From Rhodospirillaceae bacterium TMED167 (lineage in GTDB: Bacteria; Pseudomonadota; Alphaproteobacteria; Rhodospirillales_A; UBA2165), in contig NHHQ01000067.1 of NCBI GenBank assembly GCA_002170915.1, forward strand, positions 10,052 to 27,810: 17,759 bases of DNA, written 5' to 3'. The notes beneath the pieces are model-generated. The model was not told the origin of the DNA. It made no database searches and saw only the letters and a list, made by a program, of their open reading frames with translations. The translations under genes and the position numbers were made by a program. This document shows positions 1-6,537 of this stretch, in pieces. Within the stretch, counting starts at the first letter, position 1; the number at the start of each line of letters is the position of its first letter.

Positions 1-764
1 GCGCCGGTCGTGGAGACATGCGCAAAATGCAGTTTGCCGCCGGTCAGTTCCACCAGTCGGATATCCCGCTCCACCATGATGGTTTCAGCCACTGGCGGAA
101 TGCCGGAAAGCCCCAAACGTGTTGCCATTTCACCCGAGTTCATGACGCCGGTTGCGAGGGATGGTTCCTCAGGGTGCTGGATGATCAACAGATCAAAGGT
201 CCTGGCGTAGGTGAGCGCACGTCGTAAAACCTGCGCGTTAGCGATGGCTTTTTCCCCATCGGTGAAAGCCAGGGCACCATATTGGGACAACACCCCCATT
301 TCGGTGATCTCCTTGCCCTCCAGGCCTTTGGTCACGGCGGCGTATGGGTATATCTTGCTCAGCCCAATGAGGCGAGCGCGTCGTGCGACAAATTCGACAA
401 CGGACATGTCTTCGATCACCGGGTCCGTGTTAGGAAGGCAGACCATGGTAGTGACCCCACCCGCAGTGGCGGACATCCCAGCGGATTTAATGGTGCCCTT
501 GTGCTCTGCGCCGGGTTCTCTGATCTGAACCCGCATATCGACAAGGCCGGGCGCCAGGCAGTGGCCGGCGCAGTCGACGGTGGCGATGCCTCCAGGGGCA
601 CCGTTTGTAAACAGTTGGGGGCCAAAATCTGCGATCACCTCGCCATCGGTTAGAACTGCCCCGGTCTCATCCATTCCCGTCGCTGGGTTGAGCAAACGGG
701 CATTGATATAGGCCTGTTTGCCTGAACCAGATTCGGGTTTGCCATCGGTCCAGGTGCCATTCAT
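1..764 (-). CDS. Dihydroorotase-like protein, partial, probably non-catalytic (pyrC-like next to pyrB)
   Basis: The reading frame is open from an ATG at 764 to the left edge, giving 254 residues and lacking the C-terminus. It is clearly of the amidohydrolase/class I dihydroorotase family: LAPGLVDM near residues 70-77, REPG at 82-85, GGVTTMVCLPNTDPV at 102-116, QHPEE at 196-200 and LHFAHVSTTG at 245-254. The family normally has a DxHxHxREPG metal motif. Here the stretch at residues 76-85 reads D-M-R-V-Q-I-R-E-P-G, so both metal-binding histidines are replaced (R78, Q80). Inactive dihydroorotase homologues encoded beside pyrB are known in Pseudomonas, where they support aspartate carbamoyltransferase assembly, and I recall similar proteins in alphaproteobacteria. 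I infer a structural partner of PyrB, with the active enzyme encoded elsewhere. The gene starts 22 bases after the pyrB stop. There is no strong ribosome site, and upstream in-frame TTG codons at 785 and 782 are alternative starts. Confidence 0.85.
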   Translation of the reverse strand, partial: MNGTWTDGKPESGSGKQAYINARLLNPATGMDETGAVLTDGEVIADFGPQLFTNGAPGGIATVDCAGHCLAPGLVDMRVQIREPGAEHKGTIKSAGMSATAGGVTTMVCLPNTDPVIEDMSVVEFVARRARLIGLSKIYPYAAVTKGLEGKEITEMGVLSQYGALAFTDGEKAIANAQVLRRALTYARTFDLLIIQHPEEPSLATGVMNSGEMATRLGLSGIPPVAETIMVERDIRLVELTGGKLHFAHVSTTG

Positions 765-786
765 GAGGGCGTCTTCGGGCAACAAA

Positions 787-1752
787 TCACAGGGCCTGCC
801 TCTCTTCCTGAAGATTTTGGGCGAGGATTTCTAGGCACGCCATCCGCACAGCCACACCCATTTCCACTTGTTCGCGGATTACGCTTCGACTGAAATCGTC
901 GGCGACGACCGAGTCAATTTCAACGCCTCGGTTCGCCGGACCAGGATGCATGATCAATGCGTCTGGCTTGGCGACGGATAATTTTTCATAGTCCAATCCA
1001 AAGAACAAAAAATATTCACGAATAGACGGGATAAAGTTACCATCCATTCGCTCGTTCTGAAGGCGCAGCATCATGACGATGTCGCAGTCCGCGAGGCCTT
1101 CCTTCATGTCGTGGAACACATCCACCCCCAGTTGGCCAATATTGGACGGCAACAGGGTCAGGGGCGCGACAACGCGCACCCGGGCACCCATTGTGATCAA
1201 CAGATGGATATTGGACCGCGCGACCCGAGAATGAAGAATATCGCCACAGATGGCGATCTTCAGTCCCGCCAGCTTACCTCTCCGCCGCCGGATGGTAAGC
1301 GCATCCAAAAGGGCCTGGGTCGGGTGCTCATGGCTGCCATCTCCTCCATTAACCACCGCGCAATGAACTTTTTCGGCCAACAACTGAGTGCCGCCAGCTT
1401 CGCCATGTCGGACTACTAGAATATCCGGGTGCATGGCATTCAGGGTCATGGCGGTGTCAATGAGCGTCTCGCCTTTTTTGATCGAGCTGTTGGCGACCGA
1501 CATATTAATCACGTCCGCGCTAAGCCTTTTGCCCGCCAGTTCGAAAGATGTCCGCGTCCGAGTGGAGTCCTCAAAAAATAAGTTAATGACGGTTCGGCCC
1601 TGGAGCAGGTCTGACTTTTTATTGGCTTGACGGTTCTGATCGACGTAGCGCTCTGCTTTGTCTAAAAGCGCCGTGATCTCAATCGGGGAGAGGCCTTCAA
1701 TTCCCAAAAGATGGCGATGAGGAAAATCTGGATTGGCAGAGTTTAAGGCCAT
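787..1752 (-). CDS. pyrB: Aspartate carbamoyltransferase catalytic subunit
   Basis: The product is 321 residues, the usual length for the catalytic chain. It condenses carbamoyl phosphate and aspartate to N-carbamoylaspartate, the first committed step of pyrimidine synthesis, in the cytoplasm. Visible motifs are the carbamoyl-phosphate loop [13 protein letters not shown] (residues 59-71), the flexible-loop lysines in SIKKGE (90-95), HPTQALLD (143-150) and the aspartate-side motif [11 protein letters not shown] (269-279). All expected ligand motifs are intact. No regulatory pyrI is visible in the window. It lies between ruvX (42-base gap) and the degenerate dihydroorotase-like gene (22-base gap), all on the same strand, consistent with a dihydroorotase-associated aspartate carbamoyltransferase complex. 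The ATG at 1752 has no clear Shine-Dalgarno sequence upstream. Confidence 0.96.
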   Translation of the reverse strand: MALNSANPDFPHRHLLGIEGLSPIEITALLDKAERYVDQNRQANKKSDLLQGRTVINLFFEDSTRTRTSFELAGKRLSADVINMSVANSSIKKGETLIDTAMTLNAMHPDILVVRHGEAGGTQLLAEKVHCAVVNGGDGSHEHPTQALLDALTIRRRRGKLAGLKIAICGDILHSRVARSNIHLLITMGARVRVVAPLTLLPSNIGQLGVDVFHDMKEGLADCDIVMMLRLQNERMDGNFIPSIREYFLFFGLDYEKLSVAKPDALIMHPGPANRGVEIDSVVADDFSRSVIREQVEMGVAVRMACLEILAQNLQEERQAL

Positions 1753-1794
1753 AAAACCGCGTTATAGACTGAGCGGACTGTGCGGTCCAGCGCT

Positions 1795-2256
1795 TTAAGC
1801 GAGAAAGTCTAGGGCTCCCTGTAAGATATAGGTTGCGGCCATCTTATCGACCACTTGTGCGCGCCGGTTTCGGCTCATGTCTGCCTCTTTTACCAAGAAT
1901 CGCTCCACCGCCGACGTCGACAGCCGTTCATCCCAAAACGAAATTTGTGTGTTAAAGGCACCGTCCACATTGGCTGCAAATTGCCGGACGGACTGGCAGG
2001 CTGGGCCCTCCGTTCCATCCATACTCACCGGTAGGCCGAGGATAAGCCCGGCGGCATGCCGTTCGGTGGCGGCCTGCTGCAAGATCACCACATCCTTCGA
2101 GAATTTAGTCCGCCGGATGGTATCAATGGAGCTGGCTACTTTGCGGGCACTGTCTGAAACGGCGATCCCGATCGTCTTGCTCCCTACATCAAGGCCGAGA
2201 AGCCGCGCGTTGGGGGGAAGGGCGTCCATCATTTTTGCCAGCGTATCGTGGATCAT
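1795..2256 (-). CDS. ruvX: Putative pre-16S rRNA nuclease / Holliday junction resolvase-like protein (YqgF/RuvX)
   Basis: The product is 153 residues with the RNase H-like fold signature of the YqgF family. Visible are LGLDVGSKTIGIAVSD near residues 20-35, LILGLPVSMDGTEG at 71-84, FWDERLSTSAVE at 108-119 and the C-terminal RRAQVVDKMAATYIL. Candidate acidic active-site residues are D23, E110 and D137. Family members are implicated in maturing the 5' end of 16S rRNA, and the Holliday-junction role is an older proposal. The neighbouring order ruvX-pyrB-pyrC is, from memory, common in alphaproteobacteria. Here the gene also follows nrdB after a 78-base gap with no obvious terminator. No Shine-Dalgarno sequence is visible before the ATG at 2256, so translation may depend on coupling or a weak site. 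Confidence 0.92.
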   Translation of the reverse strand: MIHDTLAKMMDALPPNARLLGLDVGSKTIGIAVSDSARKVASSIDTIRRTKFSKDVVILQQAATERHAAGLILGLPVSMDGTEGPACQSVRQFAANVDGAFNTQISFWDERLSTSAVERFLVKEADMSRNRRAQVVDKMAATYILQGALDFLA

Positions 2257-2334
2257 GACAGCGTTCTGACGTTAATGCTATCTGGAATAAAACCGACAGT
2301 CGTAAGCAAGTGACCAGTCAAAGTCCGGCCTAAA

Positions 2335-3294
2335 CTAATCGAAGGCTTCTTCCCAGGTGCCTTGGGTGGCTGCCTTGGAGTATTCCGTGGCACGGTTCTC
2401 AAAAAAGTTGGTGTGTTCCACCCCGTTTAAGATTGTATCGAGCCAGGGTAGCGGATGTCCGTCAAGGAGATAGATCGGCTGAAGACCCAATTGCGCCAGG
2501 CGGCGGTCGGCGATATAGCGGATATAGGCTTTTACCTCATCTGCTGAGAGGCCTCCCACCGGTCCGAGTTCAAATGCCAGGTCCACGAAGGCATCCTCAT
2601 GGGTGACGATGGTCTCACAGGCCTTGTAGAGATCACGCTGGAAATCTTGGGTCCAGATTTCTGGGTTTTCGGAGACGAATGTACGGAACAGCTTGATGAT
2701 GGAGGCGCAATGCAGGCTTTCGTCACGTACCGACCAGGTGACGATCTGACCCATCCCTTTCATTTTATTCAGGCGGGGGAAATTAAGCAGGATGGCAAAA
2801 CTCGCAAACAGTTGAAGGCCCTCGGTAAAGCCGCCGAACACTGCCAGCGTTTTGGCAATGTCTTCTTTGGATCCAACCCCAAATTCCTGCATATAGTCAT
2901 ATTTGTCTGTCATCTCTTTGTACTGCAGAAAGGCGGAATATTCAGTTTCTGGCATGCCTATGGTGTCTAAAAGATGTGAATATGCGGCAATATGAACTGT
3001 CTCTATATTCGAAAATGCAGACAGCATCATCTGAACTTCGGTCGGTTTAAAGACCTGAGAATAATGCTTCATGTAGCAGTTATTTACCTCGATATCCGAC
3101 TGGGTGAAGAACCGGAAAATTTGGGTCATCAGATGCCGCTCGCTCTCGCTGAGCGTGTGGTGCCAATCCTTCACATCGTCGGCCAGGGGAACCTCCTCGG
3201 GGAGCCAGTGAACGCGCTGCTGGGTAAGCCAGGCGTCGTAACACCAGGGATAAGAGAAAGGTTTATAAACCGGACTTGCGTCTAGCAATGACAT
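2335..3294 (-). CDS. nrdB: Class I ribonucleoside-diphosphate reductase, beta subunit
   Basis: The product is 319 residues. It houses the diferric-tyrosyl radical cofactor that starts catalysis in NrdA. The full ligand set can be placed by spacing against E. coli R2: D67, E98, H101, E158, E192 and H195, with the radical tyrosine at Y105 in ETVHIAAYSH. Because the tyrosine is present, this is a tyrosyl-radical enzyme and not the Tyr-less Mn/Fe chlamydial type. The C-terminal tail ENRATEYSKAATQGTWEEAF matches the conserved peptide that docks onto the alpha subunit. The ATG at 3294 is preceded by an AAGGAA ribosome site. It lies 30 bases after nrdA on the same strand, so the two are co-transcribed. 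Confidence 0.96.
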   Translation of the reverse strand: MSLLDASPVYKPFSYPWCYDAWLTQQRVHWLPEEVPLADDVKDWHHTLSESERHLMTQIFRFFTQSDIEVNNCYMKHYSQVFKPTEVQMMLSAFSNIETVHIAAYSHLLDTIGMPETEYSAFLQYKEMTDKYDYMQEFGVGSKEDIAKTLAVFGGFTEGLQLFASFAILLNFPRLNKMKGMGQIVTWSVRDESLHCASIIKLFRTFVSENPEIWTQDFQRDLYKACETIVTHEDAFVDLAFELGPVGGLSADEVKAYIRYIADRRLAQLGLQPIYLLDGHPLPWLDTILNGVEHTNFFENRATEYSKAATQGTWEEAFD

Positions 3295-3324
3295 CTGTTG
3301 TTTCCTTTTGTTGGCCGACCCGCT

Positions 3325-5208
3325 CTATTGGCAGGCGAGGCATTCTTCGTAGTCAGTTGTTTCTTGCGTTTCGGCGGTCTGCGCGGCCAGTGGAAGCTCC
3401 ACGGATGGCACGCCCGGTAGCGGCATGTTGACGTTTACACCCCCGGCCGTTTGTGTCGCGGGTTCCTGGGTAGAGACATCCTCCGCACGCTGGATCGATT
3501 TAGACCGACAATAATATAGGCTCTTCATGCCTTGCTTCCATGCCTGATAGTGAATTTGGTGCAGGTCCCGTTTGTGTACGTCCGCAGATAGGAAAATGTT
3601 GACGGATTGAGACTGGTCAATATACGGCGTGCGGTCGCCGGCGAGTTCAATAACCCAGCGTTGATCGAGCTCAAACGCCGTTTTAAATACGTCTTTTTCA
3701 TCCTGGGTCAGAAAATCCAGATGTTGGACCGATCCCTCATTGACGGTGATCGAGGTCCAGGTTCCCTCCTCATCCTTGCCTTTCTCAGCAAGTAGTTTTT
3801 TGAGATGTCGGTTGCGGACATTGAAAGAACCCGACAAGGTTTTATGTGTGAAGCTGTTGCCGCTAATGGGCTCGATCCCGGGAGAGGTGCCGCCGCAAAT
3901 AATGGAAATGCTGGCGGTCGGTGCAATGGCTGTTTTGTTGGAAAACCGCTCGAGCATGCCGTAATCAGCAGCGTCTGGGCAAGCACCCCGTTCGTCTGCA
4001 AGGATCCGCGAAGCGTCATCCACCCCAGCTTTGATGTGGCGGAACATCTTGAGGTTCCAGGCCTTCGCCATGGCGGACTCAAAAGGCACATTGCTGGCCT
4101 GCAGGAAAGAGTGGAAACCCATGGTGCCTAGGCCCACAGACCGCTCCCGCATGGCGGCGTATTTTGCCCGCTCCATGCCGTCGGGAGCGCTGTCGATAAA
4201 GTCCTGCAGTACATTGTCCAGGAAACGCATGACATCTTCAATGAAGACAGGGTTATCTTTCCATTCGTGAAAAGTCTCCAGGTTAAGCGATGACAAGCAG
4301 CAAACCGCTGTACGTTCCTGTCCCAAATGATCAATGCCGGTGGGGAGGGTGATCTCGCTGCACAGGTTCGATGTTTTCACTGATAGACCAGCGAGTTTGT
4401 GATGCTCCGGAATGGCCCGGTTTACTTGATCGGAAAACACGATATAGGGCTCGCCCACCTCGACGCGCGCCGTCAGCAGTCGGATCCAGAGCGCTCGAGC
4501 GGATACTTTGCGGATGGGCGCTTGATCCTTCGGGCTGAGCAACGCCCATTCCTCATCATTTTCAACAGCCCGCATAAAGGCATCCGGCACGAGGACGCCA
4601 TGATGCAGATTTGGCGCCTTTCGGTTGGGATCGCCCCCGGTGGGCCGTCGAATTTCGATGAATTCCTCGATTTCTGGATGGGAGATAGGAAGATAGACTG
4701 CCGCTGACCCGCGCCGAAGCGAGCCCTGACTGATAGCCAGCGTCAAGGAATCCATCACCCGGATAAACGGGATTACGCCTGACGTTTTTCCAGAAACGCC
4801 GACCTTCTCGCCGATGGAGCGTAGGTTGCCCCAGTAACTGCCAATGCCACCCCCGCTTGAGGCGAGCCAAACGTTTTCCGTCCAAAGCCCCACGATACCG
4901 TCTAGGCTATCGTTGCTCTCATTCAGGAAACATGAAATGGGCAAGCCCCGATCCGCCCCACCATTAGAGAGCACGGGCGTAGCAGCCATGAACCAGTGGT
5001 TGCTGAGATAATCATAAATGCGCTGGGCATGAGGATCGTCATCTCCGTAGGTGCTGGCGACCCGCGCAAAAAGATCTTGAAAATCCTCGTCCGGAAGCAA
5101 GTATCGGTCCGAAAGCGTGGCTTTGCCAAAGTCGGTTAGCTTGGCATCCCGGGACTTGTCAGTTGTAACGCTCGGACCTTTTGTTGTTTGAATTGTCGAA
5201 TCTAGCAC
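3325..5208 (-). CDS. nrdA: Class I ribonucleoside-diphosphate reductase, alpha (catalytic) subunit without ATP-cone
   Basis: The product is 627 residues. It reduces ribonucleoside diphosphates to deoxy forms. Active-site residues are visible: C93 (PISCFLN) and C303 (AVCCLSS) as the redox pair, N281/C283/E285 in NLCSEI, the radical-transfer tyrosines Y565-Y566 (YYCRS), and the C-terminal shuttle cysteines C623 and C626 (CLAC). Compared with the about 760-residue E. coli protein, the N-terminus goes almost straight into the catalytic barrel (LTDFGKATLSDRYLLP). There is no ATP-cone, so overall activity control by ATP/dATP at that site should be absent. The start is GTG at 5208, chosen because a strong GGAGG lies five bases upstream (5214-5218). 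Expression is probably governed by the promoter and leader described at 5209-5628. Confidence 0.95.
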   Translation of the reverse strand: MLDSTIQTTKGPSVTTDKSRDAKLTDFGKATLSDRYLLPDEDFQDLFARVASTYGDDDPHAQRIYDYLSNHWFMAATPVLSNGGADRGLPISCFLNESNDSLDGIVGLWTENVWLASSGGGIGSYWGNLRSIGEKVGVSGKTSGVIPFIRVMDSLTLAISQGSLRRGSAAVYLPISHPEIEEFIEIRRPTGGDPNRKAPNLHHGVLVPDAFMRAVENDEEWALLSPKDQAPIRKVSARALWIRLLTARVEVGEPYIVFSDQVNRAIPEHHKLAGLSVKTSNLCSEITLPTGIDHLGQERTAVCCLSSLNLETFHEWKDNPVFIEDVMRFLDNVLQDFIDSAPDGMERAKYAAMRERSVGLGTMGFHSFLQASNVPFESAMAKAWNLKMFRHIKAGVDDASRILADERGACPDAADYGMLERFSNKTAIAPTASISIICGGTSPGIEPISGNSFTHKTLSGSFNVRNRHLKKLLAEKGKDEEGTWTSITVNEGSVQHLDFLTQDEKDVFKTAFELDQRWVIELAGDRTPYIDQSQSVNIFLSADVHKRDLHQIHYQAWKQGMKSLYYCRSKSIQRAEDVSTQEPATQTAGGVNVNMPLPGVPSVELPLAAQTAETQETTDYEECLACQ

Positions 5209-5221
5209 CTGTGCCTCCGTT

Positions 5222-5233
5222 GCTCTCTAGAGC
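5222..5233 (-). promoter_or_regulatory. Short hairpin directly upstream of the nrdA ribosome binding site
   Basis: A perfect 5-bp inverted repeat (GCTCT/AGAGC, two-base loop) ends four bases before the GGAGG at 5214-5218 that serves the nrdA GTG start. In the transcript it would form a small stem next to the Shine-Dalgarno sequence. A role in translation control is possible but unproven, and a repeat this short could arise by chance. Confidence 0.3.
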
Positions 5234-5328
5234 ATTTCCTACGAGTGGGGTCGCCAAAAAATTGTTCGGTCCGGTTTAAAACCCCGATAAATGTCTGACG
5301 GGACGGTGACCTTCACCCCCTCGATAGC

Positions 5329-5353
5329 AAAAAAACAAAGCGTTTAACGCTTG
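5329..5353 (-). terminator. Terminator-like hairpin with U-tract inside the nrd leader (possible attenuator)
   Basis: On the minus strand, CAAGCG and CGCTTTG pair with one bulged base around a five-base TTAAA loop, immediately followed by seven T residues (5335-5329). This is the form of an intrinsic terminator, although the stem is short and only moderately GC-rich. It sits about 240 bases downstream of the predicted nrd start site and about 120 bases before the nrdA GTG. It would therefore act on the nrd transcript itself as an attenuator or pause site, or end a short leader RNA. No competing antiterminator stem was worked out. Confidence 0.45.
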
Positions 5354-5415
5354 TTGTGCGCGTGCCACCATCCCCTCGGCTCAAAGGCTGTCGGAACGCG
5401 ACATTTGGTGTTGAG

Positions 5416-5429
5416 GCCAGTTGACTGGC
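5416..5429. repeat. Short inverted repeat in the nrd leader
   Basis: GCCAGT and ACTGGC form perfect 6-bp arms separated by TG. It lies between the predicted nrd promoter and the terminator-like hairpin, so it could be a protein-binding site or part of leader RNA structure. No regulator is recognised. Confidence 0.35.
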
Positions 5430-5592
5430 ATAGGCCACTCTCTTAGTCGGCCGCATCGCACGCGGCTCAAGAGACCTATTTAAGCGCCAGAACTGGCCGA
5501 AAGTTGCGGAGTTTGCGGGATTTTTACTAAATCGTCCCGGTTACCCTGCGTTTCTTAACACCCCCGCGTCGCCTTCCTGGGGCCTTTAAACC

Positions 5593-5606
5593 TACTATAT
5601 ATAGTA
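5593..5606. promoter_or_regulatory. NrdR box-like palindrome over the nrd -10 element
   Basis: TACTATATATAGTA is a perfect 14-bp palindrome. Over the 16 bases 5592-5607 it agrees with the published NrdR box form (ACACTATATATAGTGT) at 13 positions. NrdR is the zinc-finger/ATP-cone repressor of ribonucleotide reductase genes. Since NrdA here lacks its own ATP-cone, transcriptional control by NrdR would be the main visible nucleotide-sensing input. Tandem boxes about three helical turns apart are usual, and I see only one good copy. A simple AT-rich alternation could mimic part of the match. Confidence 0.65.
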
Positions 5607-5628
5607 TGGGAAATTAAAAAACCGTCAA
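5601..5628 (-). promoter_or_regulatory. Predicted sigma-70 type promoter for nrdAB
   Basis: On the minus strand TTGACG (5628-5623) is followed after 16 bases by TACTAT (5606-5601). The -10 element lies inside the NrdR-like palindrome, the arrangement expected for repression. The predicted start of transcription is close to 5594, which leaves a leader of nearly 390 bases before the nrdA GTG. A promoter nearer nrdA was not obvious, but a second one cannot be excluded. Confidence 0.5.
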
Positions 5629-5794
5629 CAGATTGTTCGCGGAAATCAGAAAAAAGTTTTTTTGAGGCCGGAAGCCGCGAAGGCGGCGGGTAACATTCCG
5701 TTTCTTGAGCCTTTTACCGTGTTTTTAGTATCCTCCGCGCGTTCTGAAGCGCTTTGATGTCAATAGCCTAACCGTCAGATAGGGCTGCTTCTTT

Positions 5795-6010
5795 TCAACT
5801 TCTGATCCATTTGAGGCTGGAGATGTCGGTACTGTAGGTCTCTGATATCCCATCAATTCCAAACCTCAGGTCGGTGCGGGCGAACATGATATCGGCGATG
5901 GATAATTTACTAAAAAGAAACGGACCCCCAATGCCAAGATTTGATCTGCTTTTGGACTAAATTGAGTGAATGCGTCCTATCTCGGATTTTGCTTCAGTGC
6001 TGGGACAGGG
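5795..6010 (-). pseudogene. Decayed glutathione S-transferase C-terminal fragment
   Basis: One minus-strand frame reads TEAKSEIGRIHSI, then a TAG at 5959-5957, then SKSRSNLGIGGPFLF and SKLSIADIMFARTDLRFGI, ending in TGA at 5797-5795. The GGPFLF...SIAD.MFA pattern is the C-terminal helical domain of bacterial glutathione S-transferases, where the position of the TAG is typically a tryptophan (TGG to TAG). No N-terminal thioredoxin-like half or start codon was found upstream. It therefore looks like the remnant of a lost gene. The recognition is by memory of the family pattern. Confidence 0.6.
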
Positions 6011-6056
6011 GCTCGAAATGACCGGTTGTGCGATCACCGGGAACCCCGACTGTACG

Positions 6057-6070
6057 ACAGGGAACCCTGT
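6057..6070. repeat. Short inverted repeat upstream of gatC
   Basis: ACAGGG and CCCTGT are perfect 6-bp arms with an AA spacer. A second weaker pair, CCGGT/ACCGG with a nine-base loop, lies just before it at 6022-6040. Neither is followed by a T-tract on either strand, so they are not convincing terminators. They may be a regulator site or chance. Confidence 0.3.
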
Positions 6071-6249
6071 TGTCATCTTTACACTGATGGACCGACTGTA
6101 GGCCTTATTCTCAATGATTAGCTTGCATTACTCCACAAGAAAATCGGTTGGAATTATCCTTGAAATTCGTTTGGCGGGTGATAGGTTCCGCGCGTTGTAG
6201 CGTCTCCGGTCATGCCGGTCCAATGAATAGTAATTTTGGGAGAAAACCC

Positions 6250-6537
6250 GTGGCTCTTGATGACGCCACTGTACGGAATATCGCTAAGTTGGCGCGAATT
6301 AAAGTGCAGGATGCCGAGGTTGCTGATCTGGCGTTAGAACTGTCCAATATTCTGGATTGGATTGAGCAACTGAACGAGGTGGATACCGACGATGTAGAGC
6401 CCCTGACTAGCGTGACCGATGTGGTCATGCCTAAGCGGGCGGACAAGATCACCGATGGAAATTATCCAGACAAAGTGTTGGCAAACGCCCCAGATCCGGA
6501 GGGCGCGTTTTTTACTGTCCCAAAGGTGGTTGAATAA
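6250..6537 (+). CDS. gatC: Asp-tRNA(Asn)/Glu-tRNA(Gln) amidotransferase subunit C
   Basis: The product is 95 residues, normal for GatC, the small subunit that wraps around GatA and bridges it to GatB. The typical pattern is present: [12 protein letters not shown] near the start, [20 protein letters not shown], and a tail with [11 protein letters not shown] and FFTVPKVVE. The start is taken as GTG at 6250, because a GGGAG ribosome site lies seven bases upstream and homologues begin with a short leader before DDATVRNIA. The same frame stays open upstream to about 6148, but that extension resembles nothing in the family. The stop overlaps the gatA ATG by one base (TAATG), implying translational coupling. 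Confidence 0.93.
   Translation: MALDDATVRNIAKLARIKVQDAEVADLALELSNILDWIEQLNEVDTDDVEPLTSVTDVVMPKRADKITDGNYPDKVLANAPDPEGAFFTVPKVVE

Larger units (their letters stand above)
5209..6249. other. Long intergenic region between divergent nrdA and gatC
   Basis: About 1 kb holds no intact gene. From left to right it contains a small hairpin just before the nrdA ribosome site, a long nrd leader with a terminator-like hairpin, and the nrd promoter with its palindrome near 5593-5628. These are followed by runs of A and T with a GCCGC/GCGGC hairpin near 5640-5690, a decayed glutathione S-transferase fragment (5795-6010), two short inverted repeats (6022-6040 and 6057-6070), and the gatC upstream region. 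No convincing gatC promoter could be assigned. No tRNA or known riboswitch was recognised on either strand. Confidence 0.7.

Noticed and set aside
2599..2970. Open frames antisense to nrdB and similar antisense frames over nrdA, gatA and fah
   Set aside because: These are shadow frames of well-supported genes, without ribosome sites or recognisable motifs.
5276..5371. 31-residue candidate leader peptide (minus strand) across the terminator-like hairpin
   Set aside because: The GAGGGG is directly against the ATG with no proper spacing, and the composition shows no run of a regulatory amino acid. It is kept only as a remote possibility for attenuation.
5209..5594. Cobalamin riboswitch in the nrd leader
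   Set aside because: Considered because such riboswitches precede some class I nrd operons, but the conserved B12-box and core sequences were not found on the minus strand.
5640..5690. Intrinsic terminator made by the GCCGC/GCGGC hairpin beside A and T runs
   Set aside because: On the minus strand the hairpin is followed by A residues before the T-run, and on the plus strand the T-run precedes the hairpin, so neither orientation fits.
6148..6249. N-terminal extension of GatC from an upstream TTG
   Set aside because: The frame is open but the extra 34 residues do not resemble GatC. The GTG at 6250 has a well-placed GGGAG and gives the normal family length.
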